From positions 310,001-374,000 of the forward strand of contig NZ_FXTN01000002.1 in the NCBI RefSeq assembly GCF_900182595.1: 64,000 nucleotides of DNA, written 5' to 3'. Positions 25,076-32,550 of the stretch are shown here, in pieces. The notes beneath the pieces were generated by a model. It saw only the letters and a list, made by a program, of their open reading frames with translations, was not told the DNA's origin and did no database searches. A program made the position numbers and the translations under genes. Position 1 is the stretch's first letter; the number at the start of each line of letters is the position of its first letter. The stretch is from Pedobacter westerhofensis (GTDB taxonomy: Bacteria; Bacteroidota; Bacteroidia; Sphingobacteriales; Sphingobacteriaceae).

Positions 25076-26911
25076 ATGGAAAAGAAGATAAACCTGGAAA
25101 TACATATTGATGACCGGGAGATTGTTCATTTTAACTCGCTTAAAATTACGCAGGCCTTTAACAGGCATCACGAATTTGAGCTGATCATCAACCAGGATGT
25201 TATAGAACAGACCGGATCTTTTAAAATAGACCAGTCAAAATCATGGATTGGTAAAGAGTTTATCGTGAGCATCGATCATGGAAATACAGACTTTAAAGGA
25301 ATTGTATGTGAAGTAAATCTGTTCCAGAGCCATGGTTTAAGGGGCAACCTGATTATCAAGGGATATTCTCCCACTATTTTGCTGGAAACAGGCGGGCGAC
25401 TGGTCTCTTACAGCGATACACAGCTGGAAGATATTGTAAAAAAGATCACTTCTGGCCTGGCTTCCAATGCAATGGAATATGTCATTAAACCAGAATACAA
25501 GGAGAGCTTAAAATACATCACGCAGTTTAAGGAGAGCAATTTCAGTTTTATCAACAGACTGAGTGCCGAGTATGGAGAGTTCTTTTATTACGATGGCAAA
25601 GCGCTGCACTTTGGAAAACCAACTGAACAGAAGTCGGTTGTCCTGGTACATGGGCAGAACCTGAATTTCATGAATTCTGGTGTACGCATCCTTCCCGTCA
25701 ATTTTTCTTACTATTCCTACAGGTCAGAAGAAAATTCAAACCTCGATGCAACTGCGCCCGGTCAGCTGGAGGGATTAAATGATTTTTCCCGTCATGCTTT
25801 GGAAGAGTCGGGCTCGGTATATGACGGGGCGGCAAATCAGCCGGTGAAACCAAGAGTAGAAAACAAGAGCCAGCTGGATAAGCTGGCATTAAAACATAAG
25901 CAGGCAATGGCCTCAAACCTGTCGGACATTACAGGTGAAAGTACGAGTACAGCACTGAACATCGGCAGCATTGCTGATGTACATGTATCGCGTAAAGACC
26001 CTACAGGGATCTTTAACCAGGAATCTTTCAGTAAGTTTCTGATCACAGAAATCTCTCATCACGTAGATGGATTAAATCGTTATACCAATACTTTTAAAGG
26101 TGTTCCTTCAGAAACTGAGGTTCTTTCCGTTGCAAATGTCCATGTGCCACAGGCAGAGTCGCAGATTGCGACGGTAACCGATAACAACGATCCTTCACAA
26201 ACCGGCCGCGTAAAGGTTCAGATGCTGTGGCAGAAGGATAACTATACCACGGACTGGATCAGGGTGCTTACACCTGATGGCGGGAGCAGTGAGCCTTTTG
26301 CAAAAAACAGGGGTTATGTTTTTATTCCTGAGGTTGGTGACCAGGTGGTTGTGGGCTTCAGGTACAATGATCCGGACAGGCCCTTTGTTATGGGCAGTAT
26401 TTTCCATGGGAATACCGGTGCGGGCGGTTCTGATGCCAACCACATGAAAAGTATTACCACAAGAAGCGGCCATTTGTTAGAATTTAATGATGGCCCTTCA
26501 GGACATGGAATTACGATCACTGATATCAATAAGAATATTATACATATTGATACTACCGGCAACAATATCACCATTACCGCCAATGAGAACATAACATTGA
26601 ATGCGAAGAACATGCAGATCAATGTGACGGAGAACCTGGATATCCAGGTAGGTAAGGATCTGAGTACGATGGTAGGTACGAATGCGAATACGCAGATCGG
26701 TGAAAATAACATGATCAATATCGGTGCGGATTATTCTTTAAATGCTGCCAATATTTCGGAAATAGCGGTCGATGCTTTTAAAAGTGAGGCGGTCAACATC
26801 ACAAAGACTGCTTCCGGCGAGCTCAATATCAACAGCATTGAGGGCAGTATTACCAAACATGCGGCTAAAACCATTCACAATAACAGTGGCGAGAAAAGTA
26901 ACCTGTTTTAG
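25076..26911 (+). CDS. tssI: T6SS spike protein TssI/VgrG
   Basis: 611 residues, normal for an unextended VgrG. It has gp27-like beta-barrel domains (residues 1-350), the OB-fold with TDNNDPSQTGRVKVQM and DWIRVLTPDGGS (about 365-410), YVFIPEVGDQVVVGF, and a C-terminal gp5-like triple beta-helix made of short repeats rich in I, N and T (ITITANENITLNAKNMQIN onward). There is no C-terminal enzymatic extension, so cargo must be separate. The lipase gene starts 3 bases after its stop, indicating a spike-effector pair. Confidence 0.95.
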   Translation: MEKKINLEIHIDDREIVHFNSLKITQAFNRHHEFELIINQDVIEQTGSFKIDQSKSWIGKEFIVSIDHGNTDFKGIVCEVNLFQSHGLRGNLIIKGYSPTILLETGGRLVSYSDTQLEDIVKKITSGLASNAMEYVIKPEYKESLKYITQFKESNFSFINRLSAEYGEFFYYDGKALHFGKPTEQKSVVLVHGQNLNFMNSGVRILPVNFSYYSYRSEENSNLDATAPGQLEGLNDFSRHALEESGSVYDGAANQPVKPRVENKSQLDKLALKHKQAMASNLSDITGESTSTALNIGSIADVHVSRKDPTGIFNQESFSKFLITEISHHVDGLNRYTNTFKGVPSETEVLSVANVHVPQAESQIATVTDNNDPSQTGRVKVQMLWQKDNYTTDWIRVLTPDGGSSEPFAKNRGYVFIPEVGDQVVVGFRYNDPDRPFVMGSIFHGNTGAGGSDANHMKSITTRSGHLLEFNDGPSGHGITITDINKNIIHIDTTGNNITITANENITLNAKNMQINVTENLDIQVGKDLSTMVGTNANTQIGENNMINIGADYSLNAANISEIAVDAFKSEAVNITKTASGELNINSIEGSITKHAAKTIHNNSGEKSNLF

Positions 26912-26913
26912 AT

Positions 26914-28491
26914 ATGGGGAGCAACGGAAATATCACAAAGGTATCGAACGGACATTTGACTGAAACTGCGCAAAAGGAGTATACTTCTTATGCGAAAACG
27001 ATGCAGTCTAATGCTGCGCATAAGGTGAATGAGCATTCGGGGGATGGGGTGGAGTTTGGGGAACCTGAAGAAATGGTTACAACAGAAGATCTGGAAAATA
27101 TTACCGTAGGTGTTTTCTTTGATGGAACAGGAAATAATAGGAATAATATTGACCGTAGAGATGACAAGCATTCATCTGTCTACCATGATAAGACTACTGG
27201 TTGGAAATGGAAATGGCAGGATAACACAAGTTACGAAAATGATCGTACTAATGTTGATCACCTGGAAAAGATGTATCGTAAGGAAACTCTTTACTTCTCC
27301 ATCTATATCGAAGGTATTGGAACTATGAATGATCAATATGACAATAAAATTGATATGGGATTGGGAAATGGACTTACAGGTATTAGAGCTAAAGTGAGGT
27401 TTGCATGTGAGGAATTAGTAAAGAGGATTCAATCAGTTACAAAAAAAAACGTTGCTAGACTTACCATTGATGTATTTGGCTTTAGCAGAGGTGCTGCCGC
27501 TGCCCGTAATTTTGTTCATGAAATTACAAAAGCCGCATATAATGCACATCCTGGAAGTGCCAGTTATGATCTTTCTGTATTGTATGATGCTGATGGCTTG
27601 GTAGTTTCAAATAATGAGCTCCCTGCCCGGGGGCATTTTGGATTGCTGTTGCAGACATCGCAAAAGAAAGTGAGTCAAGTAAATATAAGGTTTGCCGGAT
27701 TGTTTGATACCGTCTCTGCCTACAATAAAAATCACAAAGATGATGTAAGTGAATTATATCTGGATGCTATAAATAAGGCTTCAAAAATTGTTCATTTAAC
27801 AGCCGCGGATGAAACACGTGAAAAGTTTGAGCTGGTTTCTGTGACTAAAGCGGAATCAGAATTTTCAATTCCTGGGGTTCACTCTGACGTAGGTGGAAGC
27901 TATAGGGATAATGTTAATGAACATGTTTCTCTTGCTGAGGAAATGACATCCGTATTAAACAGAGAAAAAAATATTAGTAATGTAAGGAATGGTTTGATTG
28001 AGCAAGGCTGGTACAGATCTTGGCAATTTAAAAATGAACAGCCTTATAAACTTACTGGAGACCGAACTTTAAGTAATAAATATAGTTTATTACCACTCCA
28101 TCTGATGTTTGAAATGGGGCAAACTACCTGCCATTTCTTAACAACACTTATTGATAAGAAACTATATCAGATCCCGACCGTGCCCATAGGTAATTCCAAA
28201 CTTGTTTTAAGCGATGTCTACGCGCGCTTAAAAGATTATGTAATCTTAAAAACGGCTTCTTCGTTAATATATAATACACCGCGTCAATTAAAATCGATAA
28301 AGAAAATGGTGGATATGGGTGTGTATCCCTTAGAAAAATATAAAGCATCTTATGATGATCACGAAATGTTATTTGAATTGCGGAATAAATACCTTCATTT
28401 TTCGTCAAATTGGGATGGTATCGGTCAAGAACCGAATCTTAATAAGCAGGGTGAGAGAGAAAGAGATAACCTTAATTTGATCACTAAATAA
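26914..28491 (+). CDS. Tle1-like phospholipase effector (DUF2235)
   Basis: 525 residues, no signal peptide. The DUF2235 hydrolase core is plain: GVFFDGTGNN near residue 66, the nucleophile elbow GFSRG at 189-193 (Ser191), and PGVHSDVGGSY with His323 and Asp325. Enzymes of this type (Tle1 family) are T6SS lipases that attack membrane phospholipids of competitors. It lies 3 bases after vgrG and 2 bases before a DUF2931 lipoprotein gene, the standard spike-toxin-immunity layout. The DNA from here to about 31000 looks more AT-rich than the core genes, which fits cassette exchange. Confidence 0.9.
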   Translation: MGSNGNITKVSNGHLTETAQKEYTSYAKTMQSNAAHKVNEHSGDGVEFGEPEEMVTTEDLENITVGVFFDGTGNNRNNIDRRDDKHSSVYHDKTTGWKWKWQDNTSYENDRTNVDHLEKMYRKETLYFSIYIEGIGTMNDQYDNKIDMGLGNGLTGIRAKVRFACEELVKRIQSVTKKNVARLTIDVFGFSRGAAAARNFVHEITKAAYNAHPGSASYDLSVLYDADGLVVSNNELPARGHFGLLLQTSQKKVSQVNIRFAGLFDTVSAYNKNHKDDVSELYLDAINKASKIVHLTAADETREKFELVSVTKAESEFSIPGVHSDVGGSYRDNVNEHVSLAEEMTSVLNREKNISNVRNGLIEQGWYRSWQFKNEQPYKLTGDRTLSNKYSLLPLHLMFEMGQTTCHFLTTLIDKKLYQIPTVPIGNSKLVLSDVYARLKDYVILKTASSLIYNTPRQLKSIKKMVDMGVYPLEKYKASYDDHEMLFELRNKYLHFSSNWDGIGQEPNLNKQGERERDNLNLITK

Positions 28492-28492
28492 T

Positions 28493-29500
28493 ATGAAGCG
28501 ATTACTAATATTGACGGTAGCCATCGGCTCATTTACAATAAGCGCTTGCCAGGAAAAAATGAAAAAATACGATTGGATACCAACTGAATGTGCACCTAAA
28601 GATTACCCCGTACAGATCTACAGCGGCCACTTTTATTATGGCGATAAGGGAAGTATTTATGTTCCTGATGGACGGGCGGTAAATTATGGATGGGGTGAAG
28701 AGGGCTCGATTAATATTGCTGGGGATAAATTCAAAGAATCTCCTCATACACTTGAGCTTACCTGGATTTCATTCACGGAGAAAAAGAATTATTTTGCCAG
28801 GTTTAATCTTGATACAAAAAAAATAGATTCATTGTTTGCTGCTGGTTATCCAACAGATGTGGGTGACGGAAAGGGAACTTATCACGAAGTGAAGGTAGGA
28901 ATGGCGCCAGGTGGATATGTGGTACTCTGGCTAACGGCAGAAAGAAGTAAGCAAGTGGAAGTCGGTCAGTTTAGAGCCAAGGTCACTGGTGAACTCGATT
29001 GGAAAAAAGTATATCCTGATATGGGTGGGACTTTCGATGAATATAGTAATGCTATCGTTAGTGATTTAAGTGATACCATAAAGCAGCAAATGAAAGATCA
29101 TACCATTCCAATGGGCTACTGGGAAAGCTTGCGAAAACGCTATCTATGGAAACCTGTAATTGAAAGTACTGCTGAAGTCAAAAGAATTGATTTTGACTAT
29201 GCGAATAAGGAAAGGGATTTCATATTTGGAGAGGCTCTAAATAATATTACGGTTAAGCCTACCGCAGTGATTGAAGAATTAAGCGTCTACTGGCTTGATG
29301 ACAAAAAGAGGGAATTGCGCACAGAGATTAAATTTAATGAGCAGGAGGCTTTTAAGCTTTTTTCTGAAATCAAGGATGATGGAGAAGGCCAATTGGTAGT
29401 TCATCTAAATAAAGATAAACCAGATGCCACAGTCGAAATTAAATACAAAGGCAAGCAATTTGTTTTTGAAGAGTTAAAGGTTAAAAGTTTTTACAGATAA
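28493..29500 (+). CDS. DUF2931 lipoprotein, probable immunity protein to the lipase
   Basis: 335 residues with a lipoprotein signal: MKRLLILTVAIGSFTISAC, lipobox SAC with Cys at 19. The DUF2931 core follows: KYDWIPTECAPKDYPVQIY, YGDKGSIYVPDG, YGWGEEGS, TEKKNYFARF. Lipases of the Tle1 class are neutralised in the periplasm, usually by membrane-anchored proteins, and this gene starts 2 bases after the lipase stop, so immunity is the obvious role. The same family appears twice more just downstream in altered form. Confidence 0.8.
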   Translation: MKRLLILTVAIGSFTISACQEKMKKYDWIPTECAPKDYPVQIYSGHFYYGDKGSIYVPDGRAVNYGWGEEGSINIAGDKFKESPHTLELTWISFTEKKNYFARFNLDTKKIDSLFAAGYPTDVGDGKGTYHEVKVGMAPGGYVVLWLTAERSKQVEVGQFRAKVTGELDWKKVYPDMGGTFDEYSNAIVSDLSDTIKQQMKDHTIPMGYWESLRKRYLWKPVIESTAEVKRIDFDYANKERDFIFGEALNNITVKPTAVIEELSVYWLDDKKRELRTEIKFNEQEAFKLFSEIKDDGEGQLVVHLNKDKPDATVEIKYKGKQFVFEELKVKSFYR

Positions 29501-29603
29501 ATCTGGATATGAAAAAAGTAGATTTCACCGATCAGTTTTACTTAAAGTTGCAGCTTAAGCCCCCTCACTTCAGCAGGAGCTATGGGGTACTGTACACTTT
29601 TAC
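29469..29603. repeat. 135-bp direct repeat, copy 1
   Basis: Identical base for base with 31031-31165. It covers the last 11 codons of the DUF2931 gene (ELKVKSFYR end), the 8-base gap and the first 31 codons or so of the next reading frame (MKKVDFTDQFYLKLQ). Perfect identity means a recent duplication or gene conversion. The two copies lie 1562 bases apart. Confidence 0.95.
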
Positions 29604-30678
29604 TGAGGGTGACTATCTTAAACTATCGATCAGAGGTTCGACAAAATCTTTAGCCGGACTGAAGATCTATTCGCAGAAATGGGGCAACTGGATATTTTTA
29701 GCGTTTGCACTCATATTTTTATCTCTTAACGCATGTGACGGGCATGTGAGAAAATATGATTGGTTACCTACTGAGTGCGCTCCTGAAAACTATCCCATTA
29801 TGATTTATGGCGGAACTATATTTTATGGCGAAGAGGGAAGTATATACATTCCAGATGGTAAAATCGTTCAGCGTGGGTGGGGATCAGACGGATCAACGCA
29901 TGTAGCTGGAGATGCATTAAAGGAGGCGCCAAAGGCTATTGATTTGAAATGGATATCCTATGCTGAAAAGAAAAATTACAGCGGCCATTTTTTGCTTGAA
30001 AAAGAGAAGATTGATCAAATATTTCAGCGTGGATATGAGGATATACATTTGCCGAATGGTCGTGCTGAATATAATAGAGTAAAAGTTGGAATGGCACCTG
30101 GTGGAGTTGTAGTTGTATGGGTAGCGGGTGCGGGGAACATGGTTGAGGTTGGCCGGTTCCAGGCTAAGGAGGTGGCAGATCTTGATTGGAAACAAAAATT
30201 TCCAACAATGGAAGGAACAATGAAAGAATTTTCTGATACCGTGACTAAAGCTCTGCCAGACACTATTAAGCAGCAAATCGCAAACCATAAAATTCCTTTC
30301 GGATTATGGGATAAATGGAGGCAAAGGTTTGATTGGAAGTCTGAGTTTGCGGGCTTTGGAAACATACATGAAGTAGCTTTGCTTTACTTCAACAAAGAGG
30401 AGCAATGGTTGTATCAGATACAGACTATCCCGTTTGAACAGCGTGCACCAATTGAAAAACTTGATATTTTCTGGACCGATAATCTACAGCGGGAAATACG
30501 AACTGAGATTAAGTTCGATGAGGATGAGGTTTTCAACACGTTCGGGCAAGCAGGAAATGAGCAAGCTACTTTATTAGTAACCTTAGATTCTAAAAAAGAC
30601 GAGCTGCTGATCCGCTTAAAGCTTAAAGATAAAGAACTTCCATTCAAAAAATTCAAGTTCAAAAGTTATTACAGATGA
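29509..30678 (+). CDS. Chimeric DUF2931 protein with 5' end copied from the gene at 31071
   Basis: 389 residues. The first 35 (MKKVDFTDQFYLKLQLKPPH and on to TEGD) are identical to the start of the protein at 31071. They are followed by about 30 residues without similarity, then a lipoprotein-type signal (WIFLAFALIFLSLNAC, lipobox NAC) and a full DUF2931 domain (KYDWLPTECAPENYP, YGEEGSIYIPDG, RGWGSDGS) about half identical to the neighbour at 28493. The true DUF2931 start has been lost: no in-frame ATG, GTG or TTG was seen between the fusion and the signal. The product may be an N-extended lipoprotein that is not exported normally, or a dead copy. Confidence 0.7.
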   Translation: MKKVDFTDQFYLKLQLKPPHFSRSYGVLYTFTEGDYLKLSIRGSTKSLAGLKIYSQKWGNWIFLAFALIFLSLNACDGHVRKYDWLPTECAPENYPIMIYGGTIFYGEEGSIYIPDGKIVQRGWGSDGSTHVAGDALKEAPKAIDLKWISYAEKKNYSGHFLLEKEKIDQIFQRGYEDIHLPNGRAEYNRVKVGMAPGGVVVVWVAGAGNMVEVGRFQAKEVADLDWKQKFPTMEGTMKEFSDTVTKALPDTIKQQIANHKIPFGLWDKWRQRFDWKSEFAGFGNIHEVALLYFNKEEQWLYQIQTIPFEQRAPIEKLDIFWTDNLQREIRTEIKFDEDEVFNTFGQAGNEQATLLVTLDSKKDELLIRLKLKDKELPFKKFKFKSYYR

Positions 30679-30789
30679 TGACAGACTTGGGTTCCTAATT
30701 GAAAGTTTTTTCTGTGGGTAAGAGTCCTTCAAAATGCAAATACATAGTGTGTTCGTTACCAGCACAATGATCAAATTAATAAGATAAAG
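30679..30789 (+). other. Gap before the DUF2931 remnant
   Basis: 111 bases between the chimeric gene and the deleted copy. It holds neither a clear promoter nor a hairpin. It does not match the short gap upstream of the DUF2931 gene at 28493, so the third copy did not arrive as part of a simple head-to-tail duplication of lipase plus immunity gene. Confidence 0.3.
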
Positions 30790-31062
30790 ATGAATCGAAT
30801 GAATCAACATATTGTTGCCAAAATAACAAGCTTCTTGAAAGTTGTTACTGTGCAATCAATATTCTTCATTCAAATAGCCTCATGTCAAGGTTTTAATCAT
30901 AAAAAATACGATTGGATACCAACTGAATGTGCACCCAAAGATTACCCTGCACAGATCTACAGCGGCCACTTTTATTATGGAGATAAGGGAAGTGTTTATG
31001 TTCCTGATGGACGGGAGGAATTTCTTTTTAAAGAGTTAAAGGTTAAAAGTTTTTACAGATAA
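30790..31062 (+). pseudogene. Internally deleted DUF2931 lipoprotein
   Basis: 90 codons. A membrane-type signal with lipobox-like IASC precedes KKYDWIPTECAPKDYPAQIY and YGDKGSVYVPDG, where the DNA (30901-31015) matches 28562-28676 of the intact gene with five differences in 115 bases. The frame then jumps directly to FKELKVKSFYR, the C-terminal end of the family. About 775 bases of the intact gene have no counterpart. The deletion kept the frame, so a 90-residue protein could still be made, but the DUF2931 domain is gone. Confidence 0.85.
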
Positions 31063-31165
31063 ATCTGGATATGAAAAAAGTAGATTTCACCGATCAGTTT
31101 TACTTAAAGTTGCAGCTTAAGCCCCCTCACTTCAGCAGGAGCTATGGGGTACTGTACACTTTTAC
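31031..31165. repeat. 135-bp direct repeat, copy 2
   Basis: Identical to 29469-29603. Here it covers the end of the deleted DUF2931 copy and the natural start of the gene at 31071. This is therefore probably the source arrangement (DUF2931 end followed by this gene), and copy 1 arose when a second DUF2931 gene was inserted or the segment was duplicated. Confidence 0.95.
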
Positions 31166-32060
31166 CGAAGGTGATAAAACTCATACTATAAAATACAATC
31201 TTGATGTTACCTATGTAAAGACAATCATTGACAGGGCGAGGATCTTTAAACTGGAAAGAACTACTCCTGTATATGTCAATGACATCGAACCTGATCTGCT
31301 GGTAGATGAACTGGCCTATGAATGCGGTAAAATATTTTATCCGCTAATGATTGAAGTGGATTTTGACGGCAAGTTTCTCAGCGTTCTCAATCATTCGGAA
31401 ATCACAACCAGGTGGAAAGAAAAAAAGATTGCTGTTAGCGAGTATTTTAAAGGTGAACTAACAGAGAAATACATTCAGTTGATGGATAGTGCAATCGCGA
31501 CACCCGAACAGGTTACAGAAATATTTGCGAATGATTTGTTTATCTCAGTGTATTTCTCTTCAGTGTATAAGTCCTACACTTCCCAATATGCTATTAAAAG
31601 GAATACCACATTTCCGATCCTCGGACAGGCCGCTGCTGTATTATTTGAAGTTGCAGAGACTATAGATCAGGACCTCAATGAAGCAGATAAAATAGAAATC
31701 ATCCATCAGGGGACGATAATTGATGAGCGCAGTAACCGCGATCTGAAGGAAGAATCCAGTTATCCGCTGTCAAAGTATGCTTATGAAGGTGAAATTGGTG
31801 CCACCGGCAACTATTATGCTTTGTACAGGCTTGATGCTGAAACCAAAGCAATATTCTCAATAGTGGCCGACTATGTACTGGATACTGAGCCCACTCAGAA
31901 AACACAGGTTAAAGTCTTTGAACTGATAGAAAAAGTAGTAGAAAAGGAAGATGTAAAGCAAGAAAATAATGGCCCTGCCGAGATGTTCATCATTGATGGA
32001 AGACACGAAAAGAAAGAAAGTAAGCTGGGTGGTATATTCAATTTTTTATTAGGAAAATAA
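31071..32060 (+). CDS. Unrecognised T6SS-linked protein upstream of the PAAR-like gene
   Basis: 329 residues, no signal peptide or membrane segment, so probably cytosolic. No known domain was recognised. The N-terminal 190 residues are mixed alpha/beta (FTEGDKTHTIKYNLDVTYVK, PLMIEVDFDGKFLSVLNH), and a Glu/Lys-rich C-terminal tail precedes IFNFLLGK. It ends 9 bases before the PAAR-like gene. Its 5' end has been copied in front of a DUF2931 gene, so it marks the right boundary of the variable lipase/immunity cassette. A role as chaperone or adaptor for the PAAR-like/effector pair is possible but only from position. Confidence 0.7.
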   Translation: MKKVDFTDQFYLKLQLKPPHFSRSYGVLYTFTEGDKTHTIKYNLDVTYVKTIIDRARIFKLERTTPVYVNDIEPDLLVDELAYECGKIFYPLMIEVDFDGKFLSVLNHSEITTRWKEKKIAVSEYFKGELTEKYIQLMDSAIATPEQVTEIFANDLFISVYFSSVYKSYTSQYAIKRNTTFPILGQAAAVLFEVAETIDQDLNEADKIEIIHQGTIIDERSNRDLKEESSYPLSKYAYEGEIGATGNYYALYRLDAETKAIFSIVADYVLDTEPTQKTQVKVFELIEKVVEKEDVKQENNGPAEMFIIDGRHEKKESKLGGIFNFLLGK

Positions 32061-32069
32061 GTAAAAGTT

Positions 32070-32546
32070 ATGGCAGAAAAACATTTAGTAGTGCAGGGAG
32101 CAACATGTTTATGTAACTATGGAACTGCTCCTGACCATTTAAAGGTACTGACTCATCAAAGAGAATTTGCCAACGACAAAGACGGTTCCGAAAAATTTAT
32201 TGCAAGCACTAAAGATATAGGGACAACTTTTGAAAAAAACACTTTTGGTTCTTGTTCAAAACAGAACAACAAGCCTTGCAACGTCACTGTACAGGAGTGG
32301 AAAGGATTCTATGAACATACCACCCTAACCAATGGCGGTAAGATCCTGCTTGAAGACAGCAAGGCTACCTGTCCGATCGGTGGGCCTGACTGTATTAAGA
32401 TCATGAATCATGGACAGACCGCAGAACCTAACAGTCAGAATTTCAAGAATACTGATTCTAAGGTAAGTACTGCGCTAAATCCCGCTGTAAACGTGAAACA
32501 GCTAACGGAGGATATTTATGATGCAGATGGTGTAATCTTTGAATAA
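32070..32546 (+). CDS. PAAR-like spike-tip protein (DUF4280)
   Basis: 158 residues. DUF4280 proteins are PAAR-like caps that sharpen VgrG and recruit effectors, common in Bacteroidota T6SSs. Family features: the opening KHLVVQGATCLCNYGTAPD, GTTFEKNTFGSCSKQNNKPC, then GGKILLEDSKATCPIGGPDC. The Cys residues at about 13, 15, 67, 74, 106 and 112 suggest metal or disulfide stabilisation. It is 4 bases from the candidate effector at 32551, and the two are presumably loaded together. Confidence 0.85.
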   Translation: MAEKHLVVQGATCLCNYGTAPDHLKVLTHQREFANDKDGSEKFIASTKDIGTTFEKNTFGSCSKQNNKPCNVTVQEWKGFYEHTTLTNGGKILLEDSKATCPIGGPDCIKIMNHGQTAEPNSQNFKNTDSKVSTALNPAVNVKQLTEDIYDADGVIFE

Positions 32547-32550
32547 AATT

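Noticed and set aside
29509..29700. Independent gene for the first 60 codons of the chimeric frame
   Set aside because: The reading frame continues without a stop into the DUF2931 domain, and only the first 35 codons match another gene, so a fusion is the better description.
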